From: Aestuariibaculum sp. M13
Lineage (GTDB): Bacteria; Bacteroidota; Bacteroidia; Flavobacteriales; Flavobacteriaceae
DNA: 64,000 nt
Direction: 5' to 3'
Assembly: GCF_024723255.1 (NCBI RefSeq)
Contig: NZ_JANIAC010000002.1
Coordinates: 558,001-622,000 of the forward strand
Shown here: in pieces, positions 35,341-43,694 of the stretch
How positions within the stretch are numbered: the first letter of the stretch is position 1
Layout: the number at the start of each line of letters is the position of its first letter
Translations under genes and position numbers: made by a program
The notes under the pieces: generated by a model
Databases searched by the model: none
What the model saw: the letters and a program-made list of their open reading frames with translations, nothing else
What the model was told of the DNA's origin: nothing

Positions 35341-36561
35341 ATGATTAAAACAATTTTCTATTTAAAATCGGACAAAGAAAACAACAAAGGTGAATCTGCT
35401 ATCTATGCAAAGATTTCATTAAGGGGTAAATCAACAACTTTGGCTACGGGAAAATACATCTCGAAAGAAAGATGGGACTTTACAAATAAACTCAAAAATA
35501 CTGTAAGATTAAATCCCGAAAAAGTATGTCAACAAACCTTAGAACGACTAGATTCTAAAATTGAAAGTATATATCTTGAATTATCAAAAAACAACTACAA
35601 TGTAACTCCTCTTGAAGTAAAGAATAATTTAACTGGAAAAACTGAAAAAATTGAAGGTTTAGATATTCTTAAGCTTTTTGATAAACATAATAACTTCTTT
35701 CAAAAACGATATAATGCTGGTGAACGCTCGAAAGCTTCACTTCAAAAATATAAAAGAGCAAGAGATTTAATTGCAAGTTTTATTAAAGTGAAATATTTTA
35801 AAACAACATTTCCATTAATAGAAATAGACAATAAGTTTATTTATAGTCTTGAAGATTACTTAAAATACGAATCTTCGTTTAATGGAAAAAAAGGAATAAG
35901 TCATAACTCTGTTGTGAAATATTTTCAATGTTTCTCGACTATGTGTAATTACGGGATTAAACATAGTATTATCAAGTATAACCCCTTTTCTGTGTACGAT
36001 GAAAAGTTAATAATTACAGATGCTGTATTTCTTACTAAAGAAGAATTACAACGAATAGAAAACAAGGAATTTGAAACAGATAGACTTAACAAAGTTAAGG
36101 ACATATTCTTATTCTCATGTTATACAAGCTATGCGCCATGCGACGTTGAAAAGTTAACCAAAAACAATCTTATTAGGGATAATGAAGGTGTATTTTGGAT
36201 AAAGACGAATCGTGCAAAAACAAATACTAAATCTAACGTACCGTTAATACCACCAGCGAAACGAATACTTGATAAGTATGAATATTTAGATGAAAAAAAG
36301 TTACTACCTAAAATATCAAATCAAAAAATAAATGAATACCTCAAAGAAATAGCAACCTTATGTAAAATCAATAAAAAGCTCACCCACTATGTAGCTAGGC
36401 ACACCTTTGCTACAACCATAACTTTAGGAAACGGTGTTTCCCTTGAAAATGTTAGTTCAATGATGGGGCATACCAGAATAACCATGACACAACATTACGC
36501 TAAAGTTCTGGATGAAAATGTAAAAAATGACATGGAAAAATTAAAACATATATATTCATAA
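35341..36561 (+). CDS. Tyrosine recombinase (element integrase)
   Basis: A 406-residue phage-type integrase with arm-binding N-domain (1-90), SAM-like core-binding domain (about 105-215) and catalytic domain (about 225-400). Catalytic residues visible: Arg353 and His354 (YVARHTFATT), His377 (MMGHTRI) and Tyr386 (TQHYAKV). The first catalytic Arg position reads TSYAPCDVEKL without Arg, as in several Bacteroidetes integrases such as IntDOT. The box II His is one residue further from Arg353 than usual (His349). It acts on the tRNA-Ser att site next to it. Confidence 0.93.
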   Translation: MIKTIFYLKSDKENNKGESAIYAKISLRGKSTTLATGKYISKERWDFTNKLKNTVRLNPEKVCQQTLERLDSKIESIYLELSKNNYNVTPLEVKNNLTGKTEKIEGLDILKLFDKHNNFFQKRYNAGERSKASLQKYKRARDLIASFIKVKYFKTTFPLIEIDNKFIYSLEDYLKYESSFNGKKGISHNSVVKYFQCFSTMCNYGIKHSIIKYNPFSVYDEKLIITDAVFLTKEELQRIENKEFETDRLNKVKDIFLFSCYTSYAPCDVEKLTKNNLIRDNEGVFWIKTNRAKTNTKSNVPLIPPAKRILDKYEYLDEKKLLPKISNQKINEYLKEIATLCKINKKLTHYVARHTFATTITLGNGVSLENVSSMMGHTRITMTQHYAKVLDENVKNDMEKLKHIYS

Positions 36562-36629
36562 TTCTTTATTTTTATATACTTTAGAAGCTCTTCAATATTG
36601 AAGGGCTTTATTTTTTATTAAATATTCAA

Positions 36630-37649
36630 ATGAAAAAAATCAATGACCTATATTCTGAAATAGAATTAATTATCAATCCAGAAATTGAATATTATCATGA
36701 ATTAAAAAACATTAAAATACATGATAAATGGATAAATGAAATAGATTATTTATTCTTCAATGAATGGGAAGAAAAGCTAAAGACGAAAATTAATGAAATA
36801 ACTGATTTAGAAAGCCCTATAAAAATTAAATTAGCTAAAGTTTTTCATCAGGAATTATTAACAAAATACGATGACTTACTCAAATTAGATTACACTAATA
36901 TTAGCTATTTAAAAGCTCTACCTAGAAATATTTTCATGAACAATTTTTTCATGAAACGACCGATTTCTAAATGTAAAGATTTCTATTTCTCTCCCGATAA
37001 TTCAGATGCTTATGAAGAAATCTTGACTAAAATGTCTGAAGTATATGGATTTGAAGATTTTTTCGAAAACTTTCCCCAAGACACTTATAGCCCTGAAGAA
37101 TTAAAAGATATTTTACAAGATGAAATTCTTTTTAAATTAAATGAAAAAGAAGAAAACCTTGATATGTTATATTCCTATGCATACTTATCTCTTTTTCTTG
37201 AGAACCAGAGGAAAATGTTTGGGAGAATCACTAAGTACCTCGATAACTTAATAAACTTCATTAAAAAGCTTGAAACCTTTAAAGAAGATGACATAACATT
37301 AGATGAGGTTTTGGTTAATAACCCAAATAATTTAAAGCTTGAATTTAAAATAAGTAAAAAAGAAATTGCCATATTATTCAAAAACTTAAGCGATTGTGAA
37401 ATTTTTCATGTTGACAACACAGGATTTAAGCACGAACATACTCAACTTAAAAAATATATTGATAATGCCAACATGTATTTTTCTCACAATGGTGAACTAA
37501 AACCTGTTAAAGGTATAAACAAGGAATTTGCTAAAATTTATGGCACAGAAGAAAGAATAATGCATCGAGATTTTGAAAAAAAATTCCTAAAAGGTTTAAT
37601 AAAAGATTTAACAAAAAGAATAGAGGAAATAAACTCCGAAGAACTTTAA
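36630..37649 (+). CDS. Hypothetical protein, possibly RteC-like
   Basis: A 339-residue, alpha-helical, Lys/Glu-rich cytoplasmic protein. The C-terminal segment (about 235-335) with KISKKEIAILFKNLSDCEIF, a short spacer and EERIMHRDFEKKFLKGLIKDLTKRIEEI resembles the end of RteC-type proteins from Bacteroidetes conjugative elements, which control excision genes. The N-terminal part is not recognised. Placed between the integrase and a regulated HTH gene, a role in element control is plausible but unproven. Confidence 0.45.
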   Translation: MKKINDLYSEIELIINPEIEYYHELKNIKIHDKWINEIDYLFFNEWEEKLKTKINEITDLESPIKIKLAKVFHQELLTKYDDLLKLDYTNISYLKALPRNIFMNNFFMKRPISKCKDFYFSPDNSDAYEEILTKMSEVYGFEDFFENFPQDTYSPEELKDILQDEILFKLNEKEENLDMLYSYAYLSLFLENQRKMFGRITKYLDNLINFIKKLETFKEDDITLDEVLVNNPNNLKLEFKISKKEIAILFKNLSDCEIFHVDNTGFKHEHTQLKKYIDNANMYFSHNGELKPVKGINKEFAKIYGTEERIMHRDFEKKFLKGLIKDLTKRIEEINSEEL

Positions 37650-37656
37650 AAGTTAT

Positions 37657-37707
37657 AGGGAATGCGAGGGAATCCCTCGCTATACTTACAAACATGCAGG
37701 ATATTTG
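37657..37707 (+). promoter_or_regulatory. GGGAATCC operator copy 2 with -7 box
   Basis: AGGGAATGCGAGGGAATCCC then TCGCTATACTTAC, followed by GATATTTG (37700-37707), a near -7 box, and CATCAT. Upstream of the HTH gene at 37737. Confidence 0.65.
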
Positions 37708-37736
37708 CATCATATTAATTTCAAAAACAGATTTTT

Positions 37737-38054
37737 ATGAATGCAAAAGACTTAAATTTTCAATTCCTTTCTAAGGAAGAACTTAAACATCTATTAACTC
37801 CTATTGTCTCTAAATTGGAGTCAATAGATAAAAAACTTAACCAAACAACCTCTACCCAAAAAAAAGGTTACTACCGTACCAAAGACCTAAAAGCAAAGTT
37901 AGGCTTATCACCAAATACCATCATAAAATATCGTGAAGCTGGCATCATTCCCTATACCCAATTAGGAGATGTCTACTTATACCCTATTGAGCAAATTGAA
38001 GAAATTCTTAAAACTAACTCAAATCTAGATTTATTCTTCAAAAAAGCATCTTAA
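37737..38054 (+). CDS. Helix-turn-helix (excisionase/MerR-like) protein
   Basis: A 105-residue DNA-binding protein. A coiled N-terminal part (1-40) is followed by a winged HTH: YYRTKDLKAKLGLSPNTIIKYREAGIIPYTQLGDVYLYPIEQIEEIL, split here by function as recognition helix (TIIKYREAG) and wing (GDVYLYP). This is the Bacteroidetes HTH_17 type often serving as excisionase or element regulator. It has its own GGGAATCC-controlled promoter. Confidence 0.75.
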   Translation: MNAKDLNFQFLSKEELKHLLTPIVSKLESIDKKLNQTTSTQKKGYYRTKDLKAKLGLSPNTIIKYREAGIIPYTQLGDVYLYPIEQIEEILKTNSNLDLFFKKAS

Positions 38055-38103
38055 ATAAATTCTTCCCAAGAGTTTAATTTCAATTAATATCTAAAAATAA
38101 AAA

Positions 38104-38640
38104 ATGGAAAATATATTATATCAAGTAGCCAAAGAATTACAAAAAACTATTGAAGATAAATCCATTAATGAACCTGTTGGTGCATGCTACCTATATGGAC
38201 ATTGTCTTACTGAAATATTTGGTCGAATGGGGCTTCAGAGTAGAAAAGTATCAGGGAAACTAGCCATTCTACAGAAAAAAGGTAAATGCAGATATATTAC
38301 ATATGGAAAATTACCATTTAAGGGACAACAGGTTGGAGTTTATCACACTTGGTGTGAAGTCATTATTGATAATGAGGTTTTTATAATAGACCCAAGTCTC
38401 AAATCTAATTTAAATTTTATTCAAAAAACATTTAAAATTAAAATTGACCGAATGGTAGAGCAAGATGTTTTAGTCACTAGTACATCAAAAACTTACTATT
38501 ATAAATATTTTGAGGATACTTCTTTAGAGTCAGCTTCTAACACCTCTTTAATCTCATTAACTACTCCAGAGCAAGTAGACCTATTAATTGATATTACGCT
38601 TGAGGGAGTTCAGAAATCGTTAATAAAAAAATCAGCATAA
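38104..38640 (+). CDS. Transglutaminase-like cysteine protein
   Basis: A 178-residue soluble protein with a plausible Cys-His-Asp triad in the order of transglutaminase-like or papain-like folds: Cys in VGACYLYGHCL (about 27), His in VYHTWCEVIIDNEVF (about 81) and Asp in IIDPSLKSN (about 97). The WCEV-IDPS arrangement closely follows the transglutaminase-core pattern. Substrate unknown; in mobile elements such proteins may process or modify host proteins. It lies 49 bases after the HTH gene and 10 bases before the polymerase-like gene. Confidence 0.5.
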   Translation: MENILYQVAKELQKTIEDKSINEPVGACYLYGHCLTEIFGRMGLQSRKVSGKLAILQKKGKCRYITYGKLPFKGQQVGVYHTWCEVIIDNEVFIIDPSLKSNLNFIQKTFKIKIDRMVEQDVLVTSTSKTYYYKYFEDTSLESASNTSLISLTTPEQVDLLIDITLEGVQKSLIKKSA

Positions 38641-38650
38641 ACGTAAAATT

Positions 38651-40069
38651 ATGATAACACATATAAATAAACAGAAGCTTGGAGTTTGGTTGCCAAATAA
38701 GTTATTCCACGCCCTTGAAATAAAGATTAAAGATTATAACAAATCAACCACTGGTATGAAACTAAATTTGACTAAAGCATCATATATTTTGAATCTATTA
38801 TACTATATCCCTTTAAGTACAAATGAAAAATATGAAGATGGTTGGATACCTATTTGCAGTCAGGCTTTATTAAGGATTAAAGGATATAAAAAGTATATCG
38901 CATTCCTTCAGAATGAAGATTTCTTAAATAAAAAATGTATTGAATATAGCACAATATCCAATGCATGTAAAAAATATAAGATAGGTGATGCCTATATAAA
39001 ACATTTGATTGATTTTCATTGGTTAGAGGATAATTCAAACTTCATAAAGAAATCGAATGAGATTAAAATTAGTAGAATGAATGTAGCAGATGAAAAGTGT
39101 TCACATTTAACTAAGTGGCTTAATCCAGAACTATTATCAATAGATTCCCTTTCAGCATTGAAATATATACAAGATACTTATATAAATGATTCACAGATAA
39201 AAAATAAAAACAAAAGAATCTTCATTGTTAAATCTATTCAGAATAAATGTTGGTCATTTAGTAGAGAAGGACTAGATAATAGGTTGCATTCAATATTCAC
39301 TGCAATACCGAAAGATTTAAGAAAATATGTGAAATATAAGGGAGAACAATTAATATCCTTAGATATTAAGAACAGTCAGCCTTTTATTTTAGCTTCAATT
39401 TTAAAACAAATAATAAAACCAAGTGTTAATTTATTAAATAATTATTTATCTAATGAATATAATACACTACATGTCTCTATTATGTCAGACCTTTTATATG
39501 GTGACCAGCATAATGAAATTCAAACCTTTATCAATCAAGTATTAGATGGTACATTTTACGAACATTTTGGAGATATACTTTATAACGAAGGATTGATATC
39601 TAAAGACATAAACGAAGAATGCTATATAGGAATACCAAAAAAGATAAGAGGAATTTGGATTAAAAAACATACTAATTACGATAATTTAAGAAAGGTCAGT
39701 AAAGATGTGGTTATGCAAATTCTGTTTTCATCTGAAAAGCATAGTTCAGAATTCATAACCGTATTCAAAAAATATTATCCTGAATTGTATAGAGTCATTC
39801 AATCTATTAAAAAAGAGAATGAGAAGAATTTCTTTCCTGTTTTATTACAAAACATAGAAGCTGATTGTATTTTAGACCATTGTACGAGGTATATTTCCTA
39901 CAAACACCCAGATATGCCATTATTTACTATTCATGACTCTATTGTAACTACAGAGCCTTATGAGGCTATATTAGAAGAGGAGTTAAATAGACTACTTGGT
40001 ATTTACTTTGGCCTAAAACCAAGATTGGAAAGTGAGCTTTGGACTCAGCAATTTGATGAGGTTGGTTAA
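38651..40069 (+). CDS. Compact A-family / T7-RNAP-like polymerase
   Basis: A 472-residue protein with three palm/finger motifs in correct order: motif A SLDIKNSQP (Asp238), motif B RKVSKDVVMQILFSS (Arg347, Lys351) and motif C TIHDSIVTT (His428-Asp429). Motif B mirrors T7 RNA polymerase RSVTKRSVM, and motif C mirrors its IHDSFGT. Both metal-binding aspartates are present, so activity is expected. It is half the size of known single-subunit RNA or DNA polymerases and has no visible exonuclease. The N-terminal 200 residues are unassigned. Likely role: replication or priming of the excised element. Confidence 0.6.
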   Translation: MITHINKQKLGVWLPNKLFHALEIKIKDYNKSTTGMKLNLTKASYILNLLYYIPLSTNEKYEDGWIPICSQALLRIKGYKKYIAFLQNEDFLNKKCIEYSTISNACKKYKIGDAYIKHLIDFHWLEDNSNFIKKSNEIKISRMNVADEKCSHLTKWLNPELLSIDSLSALKYIQDTYINDSQIKNKNKRIFIVKSIQNKCWSFSREGLDNRLHSIFTAIPKDLRKYVKYKGEQLISLDIKNSQPFILASILKQIIKPSVNLLNNYLSNEYNTLHVSIMSDLLYGDQHNEIQTFINQVLDGTFYEHFGDILYNEGLISKDINEECYIGIPKKIRGIWIKKHTNYDNLRKVSKDVVMQILFSSEKHSSEFITVFKKYYPELYRVIQSIKKENEKNFFPVLLQNIEADCILDHCTRYISYKHPDMPLFTIHDSIVTTEPYEAILEEELNRLLGIYFGLKPRLESELWTQQFDEVG

Positions 40070-40196
40070 GTAATAACCTCAACTAAATAATGAATTCGAT
40101 TAACCTTTAACTAAAAAAAATCTGTCTAAAATTTTTAAAAAATTTTTTAAGACATCCGACCTATTGTATATACACTTGAATTTTCAACCTAGATAT

Positions 40197-40250
40197 AAGG
40201 GAGGATACGCAAGAACACTTTTTCTTTACACAATTGAAGGCACCTCCCTT
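40197..40250 (+). other. GC-richer inverted repeat in 328-bp gap, possible origin or small RNA
   Basis: Within the gene-free stretch 40070-40397, AAGGGAGG (40197-40204) and CCTCCCTT (40243-40250) form an 8-bp inverted repeat around a 38-base loop. It is preceded by a very AT-rich tract with a palindromic A/T run (about 40129-40150). The position right after the polymerase gene fits an origin or a structured RNA; nothing else is seen in the gap apart from the palindrome at 40321. Confidence 0.3.
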
Positions 40251-40320
40251 CTAAAATCACCATACGACACCAAAAACTCATAATACATGCATGTAAATAC
40301 ACTCTTTAACTTGTTGTGAA

Positions 40321-40337
40321 GGTACCACTATAGTACC
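40321..40337. promoter_or_regulatory. GGTAC-N7-GTACC palindrome upstream of RHH gene
   Basis: Inverted repeat GGTACCACTATAGTACC, 60 bases before the ribbon-helix-helix gene; possible autoregulatory operator. Confidence 0.4.
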
Positions 40338-40397
40338 ATAAATTCCCTTTTGAATGTTTTGAATATTCTAGATATTTATAATAAAAAGGAGTAAACT

Positions 40398-40556
40398 ATG
40401 AAACTACCAAATCCATCTAAAGATGAAGTTTTACTAATTAGAATAAGTAAAAAAGAAAAAGAACATTTAAAAGAATTAGCTAAAAAAGGCAAACATGGAA
40501 CAAATGCCAGTGAAGTTGTTAGAAATCTAATTGAACGTGAATACTTTAAAAAGTGA
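40398..40556 (+). CDS. Ribbon-helix-helix protein
   Basis: A 52-residue protein, preceded by a good Shine-Dalgarno (AAAGGAG, 6 bases from ATG), rare in this window. The sequence VLLIRISKKEKEHLKELAKK, then NASEVVRNLIEREY, has the strand-helix-helix layout of Arc/CopG regulators, with hydrophilic strand residues facing DNA. It lies alone upstream of the defence operon and next to a palindrome, so it may control itself, replication or the operon. Confidence 0.65.
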   Translation: MKLPNPSKDEVLLIRISKKEKEHLKELAKKGKHGTNASEVVRNLIEREYFKK

Positions 40557-40771
40557 TGATGCTTAAAATTTTTCTTAATAGATATTTTGCATCTAACTTA
40601 AAAATGGAATAAAGTATCACATTTATATCTCTGGAATTAAGTATTCAAAAAAAAGAAATTTAAAACATAAGAAAGTTCATATTAACTGCTTTTTTTGAAG
40701 TAAAGTTCTTATATTTATTTTCTCCCTAAAACAACGTAATTGATATTCAATTGAATTTTCATTTTAAATAA

Positions 40772-43693
40772 ATGCTAGAATATAACTTAGATTCGTTAAA
40801 CGTTGATAATGAAAAAAAGGAAGCTATTAGCAGCACAGAAGGTCCTTTATTAATTATCGCTGGTCCAGGCTCTGGAAAAACCAAAACTTTGGTTGAAAGA
40901 ATTGTATACCTCATCTCTAAAGGAATAAAACCTGAAGAGATACTCGTTGCTACTTTTACTGAAAAAGCTGCAAAAGAGCTCATAACAAGAGTTTCTAATA
41001 GGCTTTTAGAACTAGAAGTTAAAATAAACTTGAATGAAATGTACATCGGAACTTTACATTCAATTTTTTTAAGATTTTTAGAAGAACATAGAGAATATAC
41101 TAGGTTAAAGAGAAGCTATAAATTATTAGACCAATTTGACCAAAGGTTTTTTATCTACAGAAATATTAAATCTTATTTAGATTTAGATGGAGCAGAAGCT
41201 TTATTAGGGGATTTTAAGGTATCCAACTGGATTAAAGCAGACAAATTAATTGGCTATATCAATACCGTTGGTGAAGAAAACCTTAATATTAAAATCCTCA
41301 AAGAAAGTGATGACATAGGAGTTCAAACCATTGGTAAGTTTTACGAAATATACTCTAAACAGGTTGAAGAAGATAACTCCTTGGACTTTTCATTTATCCA
41401 AAGTGAGGCGTACAATTTGTTTATCAACCATCCTAACATTCTTAATGAAATACAGAATAAGATAAAATATTTCATGGTGGATGAATATCAAGATACAAAT
41501 ACAATACAAGAAAAAATAATACTTCTCTTAGCCAATAAAAACAATAATCTGTGTGTTGTGGGAGATGATGACCAAGGGTTATACCGATTTAGAGGAGCGA
41601 CTATTCGAAATATATTAGAATTTCCTCAAAACTTTTCTAGTGGTCTTTGCAAACAAGTCACCCTGACAACAAACTATCGTTCTCATCCAGAAATAATCAG
41701 TTTTTACAATAGATGGATGGCTGAGTTAGATTGGACCGAAAATGGTAAACAATTTAGATATGACAAATTAATTCAACCAAGAACTGACAATTTTATTGAT
41801 AATGCATCAGTAATAAAAGTATCCAATGAAGGGTCCATAGAAGATTATTATGAGGAAGTTTATCAATTTATAATTGATTTAGAAAAAAAGGGAGTACTTA
41901 AAGATAGAAATCAAATTGCTTTTTTATTTAAGTCTGTTAAGAATCAAAAAGTAATTGGTTTATCTGAGTATCTTGAAGAAAAAGGAATTCAAATTTTTTC
42001 TCCACGCTCGTCTTTATTTTTTGAGCGTAATGAAGTTAAATTACTTGTTGGTGCTATTGTATTTGTATTTCCAGATTTATTTGAAATTTTAAAGTGGTCA
42101 GATACAGCAAAACTTGAAATTTGGGACTATTATAATCACTGTAAGATTCTTTTCGCTAATGCAATTAGAAACGACCTTGAAAAGCATAAAACCCTATTAC
42201 AATGGTGCCAAACTAGAGCTAAGCAGCATTTAACTTTAACCGAGGGAACTAATTACAGTTTTGCTGCATTAATTTATCAACTTCTGGAATACCCTATGTT
42301 TTCAGAGTATTTAGATATAAAGTTAAATGCAAACAAAACAGATTTAAGAGCTTCCTACAACATCGCATTATTTACAAAATTACTTTGGAAATTTGAATAC
42401 CTCAACAATGTCACAGTAATTACACCAGAAAATAAAGAAAAGCTATTAAAAAACCTATTTAACGAATTCATAAGGTTTGTCTATGATGGTGGTATAGAAG
42501 AATACGAAGATTTCGATGAGTATGCTCCTTCTGGTTGTGTTTCATTTATGACTATCCACCAATCAAAAGGTTTAGAATTTCCTATTGTTGTAGTTGGAAT
42601 GCCTAATAATAGACAGGGACCAAGAACACAATATACTGAAACCGATGCAATCTTACAGGAAAACTATTATGATAAACCACCTTTTGAACCACTTGAATTA
42701 ACCAAGAACTACGATTTCTGGAGACTTTATTATACTGCCTTTTCTAGACCTCAAAATCTTTTAGTTCTGAGTTGCCGAGAAGAAAAAAATAAAAATGGTA
42801 GTTTTAGTTCTCCTAATAAATTATTTAAAGATTTATACCAAGAAACACCTTCTTGGAAAAGAGATGTTTTTGATGCAACTAAGTTGGAATTAGAAACCAT
42901 CAAACCAACCAATATAAAACATGAATATTCGTTTACATCACATATCCTCCTTTATGAAAATTGTCCTCAACAGTATAAGTTTTATAAAGAATTAGAATTT
43001 ACAGAGGTTAGAACTGGAGGTGTTCTAGGTGGGCAACTTTTACATCAAACTATCGAAGATATTCATAAAGCTGTTTTAAAAGGACAAGTCGAAACCCTGA
43101 CAAATGAGAATATAGAAAGCTGGTTTAACACCAATTATCACTTATTATCTAAACAACAGCGCTCCTATTTGCATAAACCTCAACAAATAGCCCTATTAAA
43201 ACAAATTTTAAACTACCGAGATAAAAACTCTAACGATTGGGATAAGATAGTTGAGGCTGAGGTAGATGTTTCCTTAGTTAAAGAGGATTATATATTAAAA
43301 GGAACTATAGACCTAATTAAAGGTCAAAATGGAACGGTTGAACTGATAGATTTTAAATCAGGCGACAAACCTGATGTAAATGCTACTGATGAATTAACAA
43401 GAAATACTCTAGACCGATATAGAAGACAATTGGAGGTTTATGCTCATTTAGTAGAAGAAAGAACTGGGCATAAAGTAAGTAAGATGCATCTACATTATCC
43501 AAAAGAACAAAATGGCAGTCCTTTTGTTAGTTTTAATAAAAATGAAAACACAATAAACCAAACGATTGAATCCTTTGACAGAGTTGTCAAAAACATTGAG
43601 AAAAAGAACTTTGATAATTCACATATTAAAAAGAATGAAAAGCAATGTTCTGATTGTGATATGAGATATTACTGTAACCCAAGACAATATTAA
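40772..43693 (+). CDS. UvrD-like helicase fused to Fe-S PD-(D/E)XK nuclease
   Basis: A 973-residue SF1A helicase: Walker A AGPGSGKTKT (Lys36), VDEYQDTN (motif II), VVGDDDQGLYRFRGA (motif III) and TIHQSKGLEFPIV (motif V). The C-terminal region (about 725-973) is a RecB/Cas4/AddB-type nuclease with Asp847, Asp860-x-Lys862 (IDFKSG) and four cysteines (Cys731, Cys959, Cys962, Cys968) spaced as a [4Fe-4S] cluster. It would unwind and degrade DNA ends. First gene of a four-gene run spaced by 1-5 bases with a helicase, methyltransferase and Res-like gene. Confidence 0.92.
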   Translation: MLEYNLDSLNVDNEKKEAISSTEGPLLIIAGPGSGKTKTLVERIVYLISKGIKPEEILVATFTEKAAKELITRVSNRLLELEVKINLNEMYIGTLHSIFLRFLEEHREYTRLKRSYKLLDQFDQRFFIYRNIKSYLDLDGAEALLGDFKVSNWIKADKLIGYINTVGEENLNIKILKESDDIGVQTIGKFYEIYSKQVEEDNSLDFSFIQSEAYNLFINHPNILNEIQNKIKYFMVDEYQDTNTIQEKIILLLANKNNNLCVVGDDDQGLYRFRGATIRNILEFPQNFSSGLCKQVTLTTNYRSHPEIISFYNRWMAELDWTENGKQFRYDKLIQPRTDNFIDNASVIKVSNEGSIEDYYEEVYQFIIDLEKKGVLKDRNQIAFLFKSVKNQKVIGLSEYLEEKGIQIFSPRSSLFFERNEVKLLVGAIVFVFPDLFEILKWSDTAKLEIWDYYNHCKILFANAIRNDLEKHKTLLQWCQTRAKQHLTLTEGTNYSFAALIYQLLEYPMFSEYLDIKLNANKTDLRASYNIALFTKLLWKFEYLNNVTVITPENKEKLLKNLFNEFIRFVYDGGIEEYEDFDEYAPSGCVSFMTIHQSKGLEFPIVVVGMPNNRQGPRTQYTETDAILQENYYDKPPFEPLELTKNYDFWRLYYTAFSRPQNLLVLSCREEKNKNGSFSSPNKLFKDLYQETPSWKRDVFDATKLELETIKPTNIKHEYSFTSHILLYENCPQQYKFYKELEFTEVRTGGVLGGQLLHQTIEDIHKAVLKGQVETLTNENIESWFNTNYHLLSKQQRSYLHKPQQIALLKQILNYRDKNSNDWDKIVEAEVDVSLVKEDYILKGTIDLIKGQNGTVELIDFKSGDKPDVNATDELTRNTLDRYRRQLEVYAHLVEERTGHKVSKMHLHYPKEQNGSPFVSFNKNENTINQTIESFDRVVKNIEKKNFDNSHIKKNEKQCSDCDMRYYCNPRQY

Positions 43694-43694
43694 G

